Notes under the pieces: model-generated
Told to the model about the DNA's origin: nothing
Seen by the model: the letters and a program-made list of their open reading frames with translations, nothing else
Database searches by the model: none
Origin: Acidimicrobiales bacterium
Lineage (GTDB): Bacteria > Actinomycetota > Acidimicrobiia > Acidimicrobiales > MedAcidi-G1
Length of the DNA: 61,302 nt
NCBI GenBank assembly: GCA_029577135.1
Contig: JARQPW010000016.1
Location: 1-61,302 of the forward strand
Direction: 5' to 3'
Part shown: positions 25,448-34,080 of the stretch, piece after piece
How the letters are laid out: every line of letters begins with the position of its first letter
How positions within the stretch are numbered: position 1 is the stretch's first letter
Made by a program: the position numbers and the translations under genes

Positions 25448-25456
25448 GGCCGAAAA

Positions 25457-26278
25457 CTAGTCCCAGCCGAGCAGGCTCCACCCGGCGCCCAGGAGTGCGG
25501 AGGTGAACACCACGGCGGCGACCAGCGTGACGAGGAGGAGGAGCCCGAGCACGGCGCCGGAGAGTCGGCTGCGGGCACGGTGGCGGTCCTCGACGGTGTC
25601 GGGATCGGGTCCGGCTTCGGCCGGATGCAACGCCATCCGGAAGTCGAGCACATTCGTGGGACGGTCGGCCGCCGGTGCGGTCAGCGCCCGGTCGACGAAC
25701 TGTCGGAGGTGTGCGGGGACCTCGGCAGGCGGGCAGTGGGCCAGCAATTCGGCCAGCAGGATCGCAAGCGCTTCGAGGTCGGCCTGCGGGTCGAACGGCC
25801 CGGGCCCGCCCTCTCCGGTTCCCCGGAAGTCGGTCAGGAGGATTGCGCCGTCTGCCCGGACGAGGATGTTCGAGGGACGCAGCGCACCGTGGGGGACTCC
25901 TGATCCGTGGGTGGCCTCGAGCACCCTGGCAACGGCATCGATCAGGGTGACGACATCGTCGGGGACGAGGTCGGGCTGCCGGTCGAGGAGGCGGTCGAGG
26001 GGCGTCGCATCGACCCGTTCGGTCACGACCACGGCGAGGCCGTCATGGTCGGTGACGTCGAACACGGCGGCGACACCGGGGAGGGGGAGGTGGGCGGCAC
26101 CGGTGGCGACGTCGCCGGCGTGGACGAGCTTCACGGTGACGGGGCGATCGAGCACGGCATCGTGTCCTGCCCACACCTCGGTGCGTGTCGTGCCGCCGAG
26201 GAGTTCGTCCAGGCGATACCGGGTGGCGATGATCGCCCCGGGTGCGCCACCGCGAGGGTGCTGCAGTGCCATCGCCAC
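25457..26278 (-). CDS. Pseudokinase with a C-terminal membrane helix
   Basis: The product has 273 residues. The protein kinase fold is recognisable: YRLDELLGGTTRTEVWAGHD (glycine loop), VTVK with Lys50, and LIDAVARVLEATHGSGVPHG. Catalytic residues are missing: HRD is replaced by HGA (130-132) and DFG by DFR (150-152). A helix at about 240-262 anchors it. In Mycobacterium the gene at this position (Rv3910) is MurJ/MviN with a pseudokinase domain that recruits FhaA; here only the pseudokinase part is present and no MurJ part adjoins it. It may therefore be a signalling scaffold for wall synthesis. Confidence 0.8.
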   Translation of the reverse strand: MAMALQHPRGGAPGAIIATRYRLDELLGGTTRTEVWAGHDAVLDRPVTVKLVHAGDVATGAAHLPLPGVAAVFDVTDHDGLAVVVTERVDATPLDRLLDRQPDLVPDDVVTLIDAVARVLEATHGSGVPHGALRPSNILVRADGAILLTDFRGTGEGGPGPFDPQADLEALAILLAELLAHCPPAEVPAHLRQFVDRALTAPAADRPTNVLDFRMALHPAEAGPDPDTVEDRHRARSRLSGAVLGLLLLVTLVAAVVFTSALLGAGWSLLGWD

Positions 26279-26344
26279 CGACGGTAACGAGCGGTCCGTT
26301 TCCGGTGGTGTATGGCTGGTTCGGCCCGGTCGGGCCCCGGTCGG

Positions 26345-27181
26345 TCAGGCCTTCAGGACCATGCCCACGCCGACGAGGCCCGGTCCGCCGTGGCTGGCGA
26401 CGACGGGGCCGACCACGTCCACGCGGATGTCTTTGCGGCCGGTGTCTGCCGCCACCTGGGCGACGAACGCGTCGATGTCGTCGGCCATGGCGTGGGCGAT
26501 CGCCAGGCGGTCGATGTTGTCGGCGTTGTCGGTGACGGTCGAGCGCAGCCACGCGAGGGCCTTCTTCCGGGTGCGCTGCTTGCCGGCCTCCTCGACCTCG
26601 CCGGAACTGAAGTCGAGCAGGGGTTTGATCGACAGCATGCTGCCGAGCAACGCCTGGGCGTTGCCAATCCGGCCGCCCTTCTTGAGGTTCTCGAGGGTGT
26701 CGAGGACCGCATAGACCCGGGTCCGGGCCGAGAGGTCGGCGACGACAGCGGTGATGTCGTCTGCGGATGCGCCGTCCGAAGCGGCCTGGGCGGCAGCCAG
26801 CACGATCGTGCCGAGGCCGCAGGTGACCGACCCGCTGTCCAGCACCCGGATGTCACCGTCGACGCCCCGTGCGCCGGCCTCGGCGGATTCCATCGTGGCC
26901 GACACCTTGCGCGAGAGGTTGACGCACACCACCTGGTCGGCGCCGCCGTCGAGGGCACGGCGGAACGCCTGGTCGAACTGTCCGGGTGCTGGCGCGGCGG
27001 TCTGTGGGAGGTGCTCGCTGGTCGCCATGCGGTCGTAGAACTCGGTGGTGCTGAGCTGCTCGCGGTCGATGAACTCCTCGTCACCGAAGCGGATGCTCAG
27101 GGGCACGATCTCGATGCCGTAGGACGCGACTTCGTCGTCGGTGAGATCGCAGGCACTGTCGGTGACGATCTTGACGGTCAT
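26345..27181 (-). CDS. DegV family fatty-acid-binding protein
   Basis: The product has 278 residues. The N-terminus MTVKIVTDSACDLTDDEVAS and the internal VLDSGSVTCGLGTIVLAAAQ and LENLKKGGRIGNAQALLGSM segments are DegV hallmarks. DegV/FakB proteins bind a fatty acid and present it to the kinase FakA; no fakA is in the window. The ATG overlaps the stop of the DUF6049 gene (ATGA). It lies inside the envelope operon and is not usual at this locus in Mycobacterium. Confidence 0.88.
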   Translation of the reverse strand: MTVKIVTDSACDLTDDEVASYGIEIVPLSIRFGDEEFIDREQLSTTEFYDRMATSEHLPQTAAPAPGQFDQAFRRALDGGADQVVCVNLSRKVSATMESAEAGARGVDGDIRVLDSGSVTCGLGTIVLAAAQAASDGASADDITAVVADLSARTRVYAVLDTLENLKKGGRIGNAQALLGSMLSIKPLLDFSSGEVEEAGKQRTRKKALAWLRSTVTDNADNIDRLAIAHAMADDIDAFVAQVAADTGRKDIRVDVVGPVVASHGGPGLVGVGMVLKA

Positions 27182-29181
27182 GGGTCCTCCCCGGGGTCGG
27201 GCGCAGCGTAGTCGTCGGACGGAGCGGGCCTTCCGTTGCGGACGGATCGGAACCACCACGCACCGAGGACCAGCAGCGCACCGGCGAGGAGGAGCACGCC
27301 GACACCGGAGAGTTGGGTGCTGCGCACCAGCAGTGTCGACGACTGGAGTTGCAGGAGTTCCGAGGGGTCGGGCGAGCGGACCGTGACCTGGAGGCGGGCG
27401 TCGCCCGAGGCCCTGGCCTCCACGAGGATGGGGATCCGGTTGCTTCCCGGACTCAGGGTCGCATCGAGGGTGTCCCCGTCCGGGAAGTCGAGGCGACCGT
27501 CGGATTCAAGGTGCAGCCGGACGCGCACGGGCACGGACAGGCCGTTCTCGACGGTGAAGGGGACGGTTGCCCGGCGGGACGTGAGTCGAACGTTCTGGTC
27601 CCCGGGTGCCTCGAAGGCGTCGAGGACCTCGACGATGGCGTCGTAGACGGCGCGAAGGTACGGCTCGCCCTGTCCGGTGTCGAGTTCTGCTGCTGCGGTC
27701 GCCTCGAGCAGGTCATCGAGGTGTGCAATCTCCGGCCGCCGTCCACCGACGAGCGATTCGTAGGCCTCGATCGTGATTTCGACCAGGCCCCGGTCCCGGA
27801 CCTTTGCTGCGGCGGAGGTGGCCGGCTCGGGCCACAGTGCCTCCAGGGGGATCGTGTCGGGGTCAAGGGTGGAGATCGAGTTGAAGACGACGGGGAGCGG
27901 CGCCAGGTCGACGAACGGAGCCTCTTCCAGTCCTCCGAACAGGACGTCGAGGAGGTGGCCGTCCAGCGCCGAGGGATCGGAGATGGCGATCACGGCCAGA
28001 CGCGGGACGATGGGCTCGGTCCAACTGCGCACCGCCAGGTCGGCGAGCAGGTGCTGGACGGCGACCACGGGCCCGTCGGGTCCGACGAGGTGCTCGCTGA
28101 GATCGGGGTCGATGACGAGAGCCGTGAACGGTGAGCCGCTGGCGCCGCGGAGCCGGACGGGCCGGGTCAGGGCCTCCAGGTCGTCGGGTCGGGGATCGAG
28201 GTGGTCGGCGCCGACGATGAAGCGTTGGCTGCCGAGGTGGCTGAGGAGGTCGAGGGTCTCGGCGATGCCGGTGGGTGGAAGGTGGACGATCGACCGGTCG
28301 GGGGTGGTTCCGAGTTCGTCGGCGAGTGCGAGGTCTCCGTGGTCGAGGATGTCCCGGTAGATGTCGGGGCGTTCGGCCTGGCGCCAGTTCTCCGGATCGG
28401 CGGTGACGAACGGTGACGAGGCCAGCCGGACCCCACCCCCGACGGCGCCGATGAGGTCGTCGAGCAGTCGGGCATGGGCTGCGTCGCCGGACTGTGCGAG
28501 GGCGACGACGGTCGCCGGCGGTACACGCAGGTCGGTGGCCACGAGCGGGTGGTCGACGAGGGCGTCGACGACGGATCGGAGGCTGCGGACGGTGTCGGGG
28601 TCGATGCGGTTGGACCCGTCGGATTGGAGTGGTGGGGGCCCGGTGACCTCGATGACGAGGGCGGTCAGGAGCGGGAAGGGGGGCCTGCCGTCGGGGAGGT
28701 GGAGCACCATCGTGTGGATCCGGTCGAGGAGTTCGCCGTCGGGCGTGGTGAGCAGGATCGAGAGCGGATGCACCGATCCGGGGCTCGTCGGGAGTTCGCT
28801 CCCGGGTCCGGTGTCGAGTTCGAGGGAGGCAACGCCTCCGGCGCCGAGGTGGTCGGCGAGTGGGAAGGTCACCGGAGAGCCCACCGGGTCGGGGAGTGCC
28901 TCGCCTTCGAGGTGTGCTCCGCCGAGGAGTCCGCTGGTGCCGACGGCCTCGTGGAGGCGGAAGGTCAGGAGTCCCTCGTCGACCGATCCGGTGACCCGGA
29001 GGTCGACGGCGATCACGCCACGGCCGTCGATCACGCCACGGCTGTCGACCCAGGGCGACTGGCCGACCAGGGTGATGCTTCCGCCGGCCTCTGCAGCGCC
29101 GACCGGCAGGGGCATGGTCGATCCGAGCAGCAGAAGGGCGCCGAGCAGGGCGGCGGCGACCGACGAGGTGAGTCGACCCAT
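27178..29181 (-). CDS. DUF6049 secreted, membrane-anchored protein
   Basis: The product has 667 residues. It has a signal peptide at 1-29 (ending PVGAAEAG), a long extracytoplasmic region, and a C-terminal helix (GVGVLLLAGALLVLGAWWF) with a short basic/acidic tail. Layout and position match the DUF6049 family (Rv3909 in Mycobacterium), which is found beside the MurJ/pseudokinase and SigM genes; its function is unknown, presumably in the envelope. A GTG at 29199, overlapping the GNAT stop as GTGA, is an alternative start; the ATG gives the better signal peptide. Confidence 0.82.
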   Translation of the reverse strand: MGRLTSSVAAALLGALLLLGSTMPLPVGAAEAGGSITLVGQSPWVDSRGVIDGRGVIAVDLRVTGSVDEGLLTFRLHEAVGTSGLLGGAHLEGEALPDPVGSPVTFPLADHLGAGGVASLELDTGPGSELPTSPGSVHPLSILLTTPDGELLDRIHTMVLHLPDGRPPFPLLTALVIEVTGPPPLQSDGSNRIDPDTVRSLRSVVDALVDHPLVATDLRVPPATVVALAQSGDAAHARLLDDLIGAVGGGVRLASSPFVTADPENWRQAERPDIYRDILDHGDLALADELGTTPDRSIVHLPPTGIAETLDLLSHLGSQRFIVGADHLDPRPDDLEALTRPVRLRGASGSPFTALVIDPDLSEHLVGPDGPVVAVQHLLADLAVRSWTEPIVPRLAVIAISDPSALDGHLLDVLFGGLEEAPFVDLAPLPVVFNSISTLDPDTIPLEALWPEPATSAAAKVRDRGLVEITIEAYESLVGGRRPEIAHLDDLLEATAAAELDTGQGEPYLRAVYDAIVEVLDAFEAPGDQNVRLTSRRATVPFTVENGLSVPVRVRLHLESDGRLDFPDGDTLDATLSPGSNRIPILVEARASGDARLQVTVRSPDPSELLQLQSSTLLVRSTQLSGVGVLLLAGALLVLGAWWFRSVRNGRPAPSDDYAAPDPGEDP

Positions 29182-29195
29182 GGGCGGTGGGAGGG

Positions 29196-29972
29196 TCACG
29201 AAGGCCGGGATTCCAGGCGGAGCACGGAGAGACCGCCGGGCCGGTCGCTGAATCCCGCCGACCGGTAGAGGTCCAGTGCCGGATCGTTGTCCGGTTGGGT
29301 GTTGACCAGGACCGTCGTGGTTCCATGGTGCGCCAGCCAGTGGAGGGCGTCGTCGAGGAGCATCCGACCGATGCCCCTGCCCTGGTGGTCCGGGTCGACG
29401 GCGAGGCGTTGCACGAAGCCCTGGTCGCCCGAACGCCCCGTGACGGCATAGCCGACCACCTTCCGTCGTGTCGGGCCGCCGACGGACACGACCCGTCGGC
29501 GACAGGAGGGCGTGGCGGTCCGGGCCTCGTCGAAGGCGATCCGGTCGAGTCGCCAGAACGGGGAGAAGGCGGCGGCGTCGATGTCGAGCACGCGGGACAG
29601 GTCGCGACGGCGCATGCGGCGGGTGGTGCGGGTGCCGTTGCGGCGGGTGGTGGAGCCGTCGACCGGACGGGGATCGGCGAGGAGGAGGTGCAGGTCCTGC
29701 TCGGTCCGGAAGCCGGCGGCGAGGAAGGGTCGCTGTTCGTCGGGGGTCAGCGCCGAGGTGAGGATCGTGAGGTAGCCGTGGGCCCGGACGTGGTCGACGA
29801 CCTCGGCAACCGACGGCGGGTCGAGTAGTCCACCGCCGAGGGGGATGACCTGGGCCTCTGGGCAGTCGCCGCGACGGGGGCCGAAGCGGAAGCGGACGCC
29901 GGTGGAGGCGGTGAACATCCGGGATCGGGTGGGCAACCGGGATGACCGGGAGACGGACGACAGCAGGGCCAT
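29196..29972 (-). CDS. GNAT acetyltransferase
   Basis: The product has 258 residues. The C-terminal half is a GNAT domain with the acetyl-CoA loop VQRLAVDPDHQGRGIGRMLL (Q/RxxGxG/A as QGRGIG) and YRSAGFSDRPGG near the end. The N-terminal half may be a degenerate GNAT fold (VVDHVRAHGYLTILTSALTP). The substrate is unknown. It heads the leftward run that continues into DUF6049 and is divergent from the deacetylase-like gene. Confidence 0.8.
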   Translation of the reverse strand: MALLSSVSRSSRLPTRSRMFTASTGVRFRFGPRRGDCPEAQVIPLGGGLLDPPSVAEVVDHVRAHGYLTILTSALTPDEQRPFLAAGFRTEQDLHLLLADPRPVDGSTTRRNGTRTTRRMRRRDLSRVLDIDAAAFSPFWRLDRIAFDEARTATPSCRRRVVSVGGPTRRKVVGYAVTGRSGDQGFVQRLAVDPDHQGRGIGRMLLDDALHWLAHHGTTTVLVNTQPDNDPALDLYRSAGFSDRPGGLSVLRLESRPS

Positions 29973-30083
29973 GGCGATGGGCCCACACTACGGCCAGTGG
30001 ACGGGGGCAGCCCGTCGCAACCGCCGGTGGGCACCGCCCGTCGGGGGTGCGGCAGGGCACCCCGGGTGCCCGGACGCCGGGGG

Positions 30084-30089
30084 TACGCT
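30084..30089 (+). promoter_or_regulatory. -10 box of the deacetylase-like gene (leaderless type)
   Basis: TACGCT is followed by seven bases and then the GTG start at 30097, with no ribosome site. It decides the start among several in-frame candidates. Confidence 0.5.
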
Positions 30090-30096
30090 CGCCGCG

Positions 30097-31107
30097 GTGA
30101 GCGTCCTCGTGGTGACCGACGAACGCTTCCTCGACCACCGGCCGGGCGACTTCCACCCCGAGCGGCCGGCGCGGCTGGAGGCGGTGTGGTCGGGTCTCGA
30201 CGCGGCTGGTCTCGGCGATGCGGTGGTTCGGCGTCCGGCGGTGGCTGCGTCCGACGAGGATCTGCTGCGGTGCCATCCGGCCTCGCACCTCTCCTCCCTG
30301 ATCGAGCTCGACGAGGCGGGTGGTGGTCGGGTCGACGCCGACACGGTGATGAGCGCCAGCTCGTGGACTGCGGCGCGCCTGGCCGCCGGAGCGGGACTCG
30401 TGGCCATCGGGGCCCTGCGCAACGGCGAGGCGGACACGGCCTTCTGCGCCGTCCGCCCGCCGGGCCATCACGCCACGCCGACGCGGGCGATGGGCTTCTG
30501 CCTGCTCAACAACATTGCCGTCGCCGCGACGGTGTTGGCCGATGGCGGCGAGCGGGTGGCCATCGTCGACATCGACGCCCACCATGGGAACGGGACCCAG
30601 GACGCCTTCTCCACGGATGACAGGGTGCTGTACGTCTCGTGCCACCAGTGGCCGCTGTACCCGGGCACCGGTGCGCCCGACGAGGTGGGCGAGGGGGCGG
30701 GCACCGGGTCGACCGTCAACCTGGCCCTTCCGGCCGGCGCTGCCGGCGACACCTACCGGTATGCGTTGGACGCCGTGGTGGTCCCGGTGGTCGAGCGCTT
30801 CGCCCCCGACTGGCTGCTGGTATCGGCCGGGTTCGATGCACACCGTTTCGATCCACTCACCCAACTGGGCCTCACCGCCGGCGACTTCGCCGACCTGACC
30901 GCCCGACTGGTTGGCCTGGTGCCGACCGGGCGCAGCATCCTGTTCCTCGAGGGGGGCTACGACCTCGAGGGCCTGGCAGCCGCCTCCGGGGCGGCAGTGG
31001 CCGCGGCGGTCGGTGTCGACTTCCGGCCGGAGGCCGCCAGCGGCGAGGGTCCGGGCAGGGAGGCGGTCGACGAGGCGGCGGTACTGCACGGGCTGGTGGA
31101 GCGATGA
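30097..31107 (+). CDS. Histone deacetylase-family amidohydrolase
   Basis: The product has 336 residues of the arginase/deacetylase fold. The zinc-site and catalytic motifs are RPPGHHATPTRAMGFCLLNN, DIDAHHGNGTQD and a C-terminal LEGGYDLEG. Bacterial members are acetoin utilisation AcuC-like, acetylpolyamine or protein deacetylases; the exact substrate cannot be told. Its stop overlaps the ATG of the CCA-adding enzyme gene (ATGA), so the two are coupled. Confidence 0.9.
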   Translation: MSVLVVTDERFLDHRPGDFHPERPARLEAVWSGLDAAGLGDAVVRRPAVAASDEDLLRCHPASHLSSLIELDEAGGGRVDADTVMSASSWTAARLAAGAGLVAIGALRNGEADTAFCAVRPPGHHATPTRAMGFCLLNNIAVAATVLADGGERVAIVDIDAHHGNGTQDAFSTDDRVLYVSCHQWPLYPGTGAPDEVGEGAGTGSTVNLALPAGAAGDTYRYALDAVVVPVVERFAPDWLLVSAGFDAHRFDPLTQLGLTAGDFADLTARLVGLVPTGRSILFLEGGYDLEGLAAASGAAVAAAVGVDFRPEAASGEGPGREAVDEAAVLHGLVER

Positions 31108-32363
31108 CTGCGGCATCGACCGGTTCGCGCTTCGGGGCGCAATGTGCAGTGGTCGGTCCCCTGGCCCGGCGGTTCGCCGCCGACGGCCAGCGGCTCTACC
31201 TCGTCGGTGGGGTCGTACGCGACGTGCTGCTGGGCCGGATCGGGGACCACCCCGACGTCGACCTGACCACCGACGCCCCGCCGGACCGCATCCGCCGGCT
31301 CATCGAGGGCGTGGCGGACGTCGTCTGGCTTCAGGGTGAGAAGTTCGGCACCATCGGGGCCCGTCTGGGGGAGCACACCTTCGAGATCACGACGCACCGG
31401 GCCGAGGCGTACCTGTCGGATTCCCGGAAGCCCGTGGTGTCGTTCTCGACGCGGCTCGAGGACGACCTTCTGCGCAGGGACTTCACGGTGAACGCCATGG
31501 CGGTCGACGTGGTCGATGAGACCCTGCACGACCCCCTGGGCGGGCAGGCGGACCTCGACGCCCGCCTGTTGCGTACCCCGCTCGCACCGGAGGAGTCGTT
31601 CTCGGACGATCCGCTGCGCACGCTGCGCGCCGCCCGCTTCCTTGCCGGCTACGGACTAACGGCGGCGCCGGGGCTGCTCGAGGCCGCCGGGGCCGTGGCG
31701 GAGCGGCTGCGGATCGTGTCTGCGGAACGCATCCGGGACGAACTGTGGCGGCTCCTCGCCCTGCCGGATCCCGGGGTCGGCCTCGCCTTCCTGGACGGAG
31801 CCCGCCTGCTGCCCCTGCTCCTCCCGGAGTTGTCGGACCGGTCGGCGCAGGAGCGGGCCGAGGCGTTTCGCCGGTCTGCGGTGGCTGAGCCGGTGCCCGA
31901 GGTACGCCTCGCTGCGCTGCTTCTCGAAATGCCGGCTCCGGGGTTGGACGGGCGCCTGCGGGCGCTGCGGCTGTCGGGCGAACAGCGGACGACTGTGCTT
32001 GCGCTGGTGTCGGCCGTGGGGAGGATTCGAGAGCGGACGGACGATGGCTGGTCCGACGAGGCGGTCCGGCGACTGGCCGCATCGGCGGGCGACCACCTGG
32101 CGGGTGCGGTTGCGCTGGCGTCGGCCGCCGGAGTCGCGACCGGGGTGCTGGAGACGCGGCTCGACGCCCTGCGCGCCGACGGCGAGCTCGACGACCTGGG
32201 CCCGGTACTGGGTGGCATCGAGGTCATCGACCTGCTCGGACTGGAGCCCGGTCCCGACGTGGGTGAGGCGGTGGCCTGGTTGGCGGACCTTCGGCTCCGC
32301 GAGGGCCGCCTCGGCCCGGACCAGGAGGCTCGTCGTCTCGCCGCCTGGTGGGAGGACCGCTGA
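31104..32363 (+). CDS. cca: CCA-adding tRNA nucleotidyltransferase (class II)
   Basis: The product has 419 residues. The nucleotidyltransferase motif YLVGGVVRDVLLGR with DHPDVDLTTDA supplies the catalytic aspartates; RRDFTVNAMAVD, SDDPLRTLRAARFLAGYGL and VSAERIRDELWRLL are the following head/neck motifs. It adds or repairs the tRNA CCA end, needed here because the tRNA-Ile gene lacks CCA. The C-terminal region has no HD metal motif, unlike the longer mycobacterial PcnA. This gene is the usual right border of the origin cluster in Actinomycetota. Confidence 0.93.
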   Translation: MTAASTGSRFGAQCAVVGPLARRFAADGQRLYLVGGVVRDVLLGRIGDHPDVDLTTDAPPDRIRRLIEGVADVVWLQGEKFGTIGARLGEHTFEITTHRAEAYLSDSRKPVVSFSTRLEDDLLRRDFTVNAMAVDVVDETLHDPLGGQADLDARLLRTPLAPEESFSDDPLRTLRAARFLAGYGLTAAPGLLEAAGAVAERLRIVSAERIRDELWRLLALPDPGVGLAFLDGARLLPLLLPELSDRSAQERAEAFRRSAVAEPVPEVRLAALLLEMPAPGLDGRLRALRLSGEQRTTVLALVSAVGRIRERTDDGWSDEAVRRLAASAGDHLAGAVALASAAGVATGVLETRLDALRADGELDDLGPVLGGIEVIDLLGLEPGPDVGEAVAWLADLRLREGRLGPDQEARRLAAWWEDR

Positions 32364-32435
32364 CGGGGGGTCCCCTCGCCGGGGTGCGCCTAGGGACGCG
32401 TCGGGGTGCCTTCCTGACTTGACCTAAAGTGGCGC

Positions 32436-32831
32436 ATGGCCATCGGACCGGCAGCCAGGGGACTGCTGCCGGATCCGCGTCCCGCCGATGTCGACTACCG
32501 ACTGGTTCGGCAGGGCACCCTCACGGCATTTCGCAACGGCGTCCTCGCCCGCGACCTGGTCTGTGACGCCCAGCCGATGCTGCGACGCAACGCCCACCAC
32601 TGTGGCGAGCGCACCGGCGAGACCTGTCCGGTCTGCGAGGAACACGAGTTGGCCCACGTGGTCTACGTGTTCGGACCGCGTCTCCCCGCCCACGGTCGCT
32701 GCGTCTCGGCTCCCGGCGAGTTGGCCCGCTACGACGCCCGACCGGGCACCTTCGCCGTCTACACCGTCGAAGTGTGTGCGGCCTGCGCCTGGAACCACCT
32801 GGTCCGGGTCCGTTCGATCGGCCGAGGCTGA
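32436..32831 (+). CDS. DUF5318 zinc-ribbon-like protein
   Basis: The product has 131 residues. Cysteine pairs in GERTGETCPVCEEHELAHVV and VEVCAACAW suggest a structural zinc site; LVYVFG-type and GRCVSAPGELARYDAR segments match DUF5318 of Actinomycetota (Rv0049 type), which is also found left of rpsF in Mycobacterium. The function is unknown. A TAAAGT box lies five bases before the ATG, again with no ribosome site. Confidence 0.75.
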   Translation: MAIGPAARGLLPDPRPADVDYRLVRQGTLTAFRNGVLARDLVCDAQPMLRRNAHHCGERTGETCPVCEEHELAHVVYVFGPRLPAHGRCVSAPGELARYDARPGTFAVYTVEVCAACAWNHLVRVRSIGRG

Positions 32832-32969
32832 CACCAGGGAATCGGCGATCCGTCCTTCGACGGCGCTACAGGCCACACCGGTCCGCCATCGACGCCCGTC
32901 GAGGACACTGTTATGCTCCTGATCGACCGCCGGCAGCCTCAGTGCGCTGGACGGGAAAGGAGGCCGGCA

Positions 32970-33821
32970 ATGGCCCAGCAGATGACGGTGCCCGCCGTTC
33001 GGGCACGCAAAGCGTCGGATGGCGCCGATCCACTCGTGATGCTCACCTCCTACGATGCCCCCGGCGCCCGCATGGTCGACCAGGCCGGCGTCGACCTGAT
33101 CCTGGTCGGTGACTCGGTGGCCATGGTGGTGCTCGGCTACGACGACACGCTCCAGGTGACGGTCGCCGACATCGCCCATCACACCGCTGCGGTGGCCCGT
33201 ACCCGGCCGGAGGCGCTGATCGTTGCCGACATGCCGTGGATGAGCTACCACGTGTCGGTCGAGGAGACCGTCCGCAACGCTGCCGTCCTGATCCGGGCGG
33301 GCGCCCAGGCGGTCAAGTTGGAGGGCGGCCGCCGCCGGCTACCGATGATCGAGGCGCTGGTGGCTGCCGAGGTTCCGGTGATGGGCCACATCGGCCTGAC
33401 ACCCCAGTCGATGCATACCATGGGGGGCTTCAAGGTCCAGGGCCGTGATGCCCAGGCGGCGCTCGAGCTGGTCGACGACGCCAAGGAGCTCGCCCATGCC
33501 GGGTGCTTCGCGATCGTGCTGGAGGGCGTCCCGGGCCGGGTGGCCGCCCGGATCACCCGAACCGTCGACGTGCCGACCATCGGCATCGGTGCCGGCCCCG
33601 ACTGCGATGGGCAGGTGCTGGTCTTCCACGACGTCCTGGGCCTCGAGCACCGGGTGGTGCCGAAGTTCGTGCGTCGCTACGCGGACCTGTACACCGAGGG
33701 CGTGGTTGCGCTGCGGCACTTCGCCGACGACGTGCGGTCCGGGGCCTTTCCGACGGTCGACGAGACCTACCGCATGGCCGACGCGGAGGCCGAGGCCCTG
33801 GGCCTGTACGGGGCGGCCTGA
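32970..33821 (+). CDS. panB: 3-methyl-2-oxobutanoate hydroxymethyltransferase
   Basis: The product has 283 residues of the PanB TIM-barrel family; it makes ketopantoate from 2-oxoisovalerate and methylene-tetrahydrofolate for pantothenate and CoA. Motifs include LTSYDAPGARMVDQAGVDLI, VGDSVAMVVLGYDDTLQVT, IVADMPWMSY, AVKLEGG and MGHIGLTPQS. The ATG is set by a strong AAAGGAGG ribosome site. It stands alone without panC or panD. Confidence 0.96.
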   Translation: MAQQMTVPAVRARKASDGADPLVMLTSYDAPGARMVDQAGVDLILVGDSVAMVVLGYDDTLQVTVADIAHHTAAVARTRPEALIVADMPWMSYHVSVEETVRNAAVLIRAGAQAVKLEGGRRRLPMIEALVAAEVPVMGHIGLTPQSMHTMGGFKVQGRDAQAALELVDDAKELAHAGCFAIVLEGVPGRVAARITRTVDVPTIGIGAGPDCDGQVLVFHDVLGLEHRVVPKFVRRYADLYTEGVVALRHFADDVRSGAFPTVDETYRMADAEAEALGLYGAA

Positions 33822-33970
33822 TCTCGGCGGATCCCTGCCGGATCACCAATTCGGGTGCCCTTGCGGCCCTCGGCGGGGGGACTGTCACACCCCCGGACGA
33901 CACTTGTGGTGATGAAGGATGCAACGAGTAGGCACGCTGGCAACGGGTATGCGAGTGGCTGTGGTGCCGA

Positions 33971-33976
33971 TAGCCT
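33971..33976 (+). promoter_or_regulatory. -10 box and leader of the rpsF operon
   Basis: TAGCCT at 33971 is followed by CAGCA exactly as at the rpmH promoter. The 259-base panB-rpsF gap otherwise contains a GCTCC/GGAGC hairpin (about 33983-33996) and a CCCC/GGGG hairpin with CCG in its loop (about 34010-34030). The latter could be the known S6:S18 autoregulatory leader, but that is a guess from position. Confidence 0.4.
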
Positions 33977-34080
33977 CAGCACGCTCCCACGGGAGCACGA
34001 CAACCCGTTCCCCCTGCCCCGGACGAGGGGCCCCGGGCCAGCATCCGTGCCCCCGGGACCAGAGGAGGTGAGTGCCTGCC

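Noticed and set aside
24876-25481. Minus-strand open frame upstream of the anti-sigma gene giving a 570-residue protein
   Set aside because: The extra part is the sigma factor gene read in a wrong frame; the anti-sigma start at 24875 follows the sigma stop directly.
29182-31116. Long minus-strand open frame joined to the DUF6049 gene
   Set aside because: It is the antisense of the GNAT and deacetylase genes, kept open by high GC content; the signal peptide at 29181 marks the real start.
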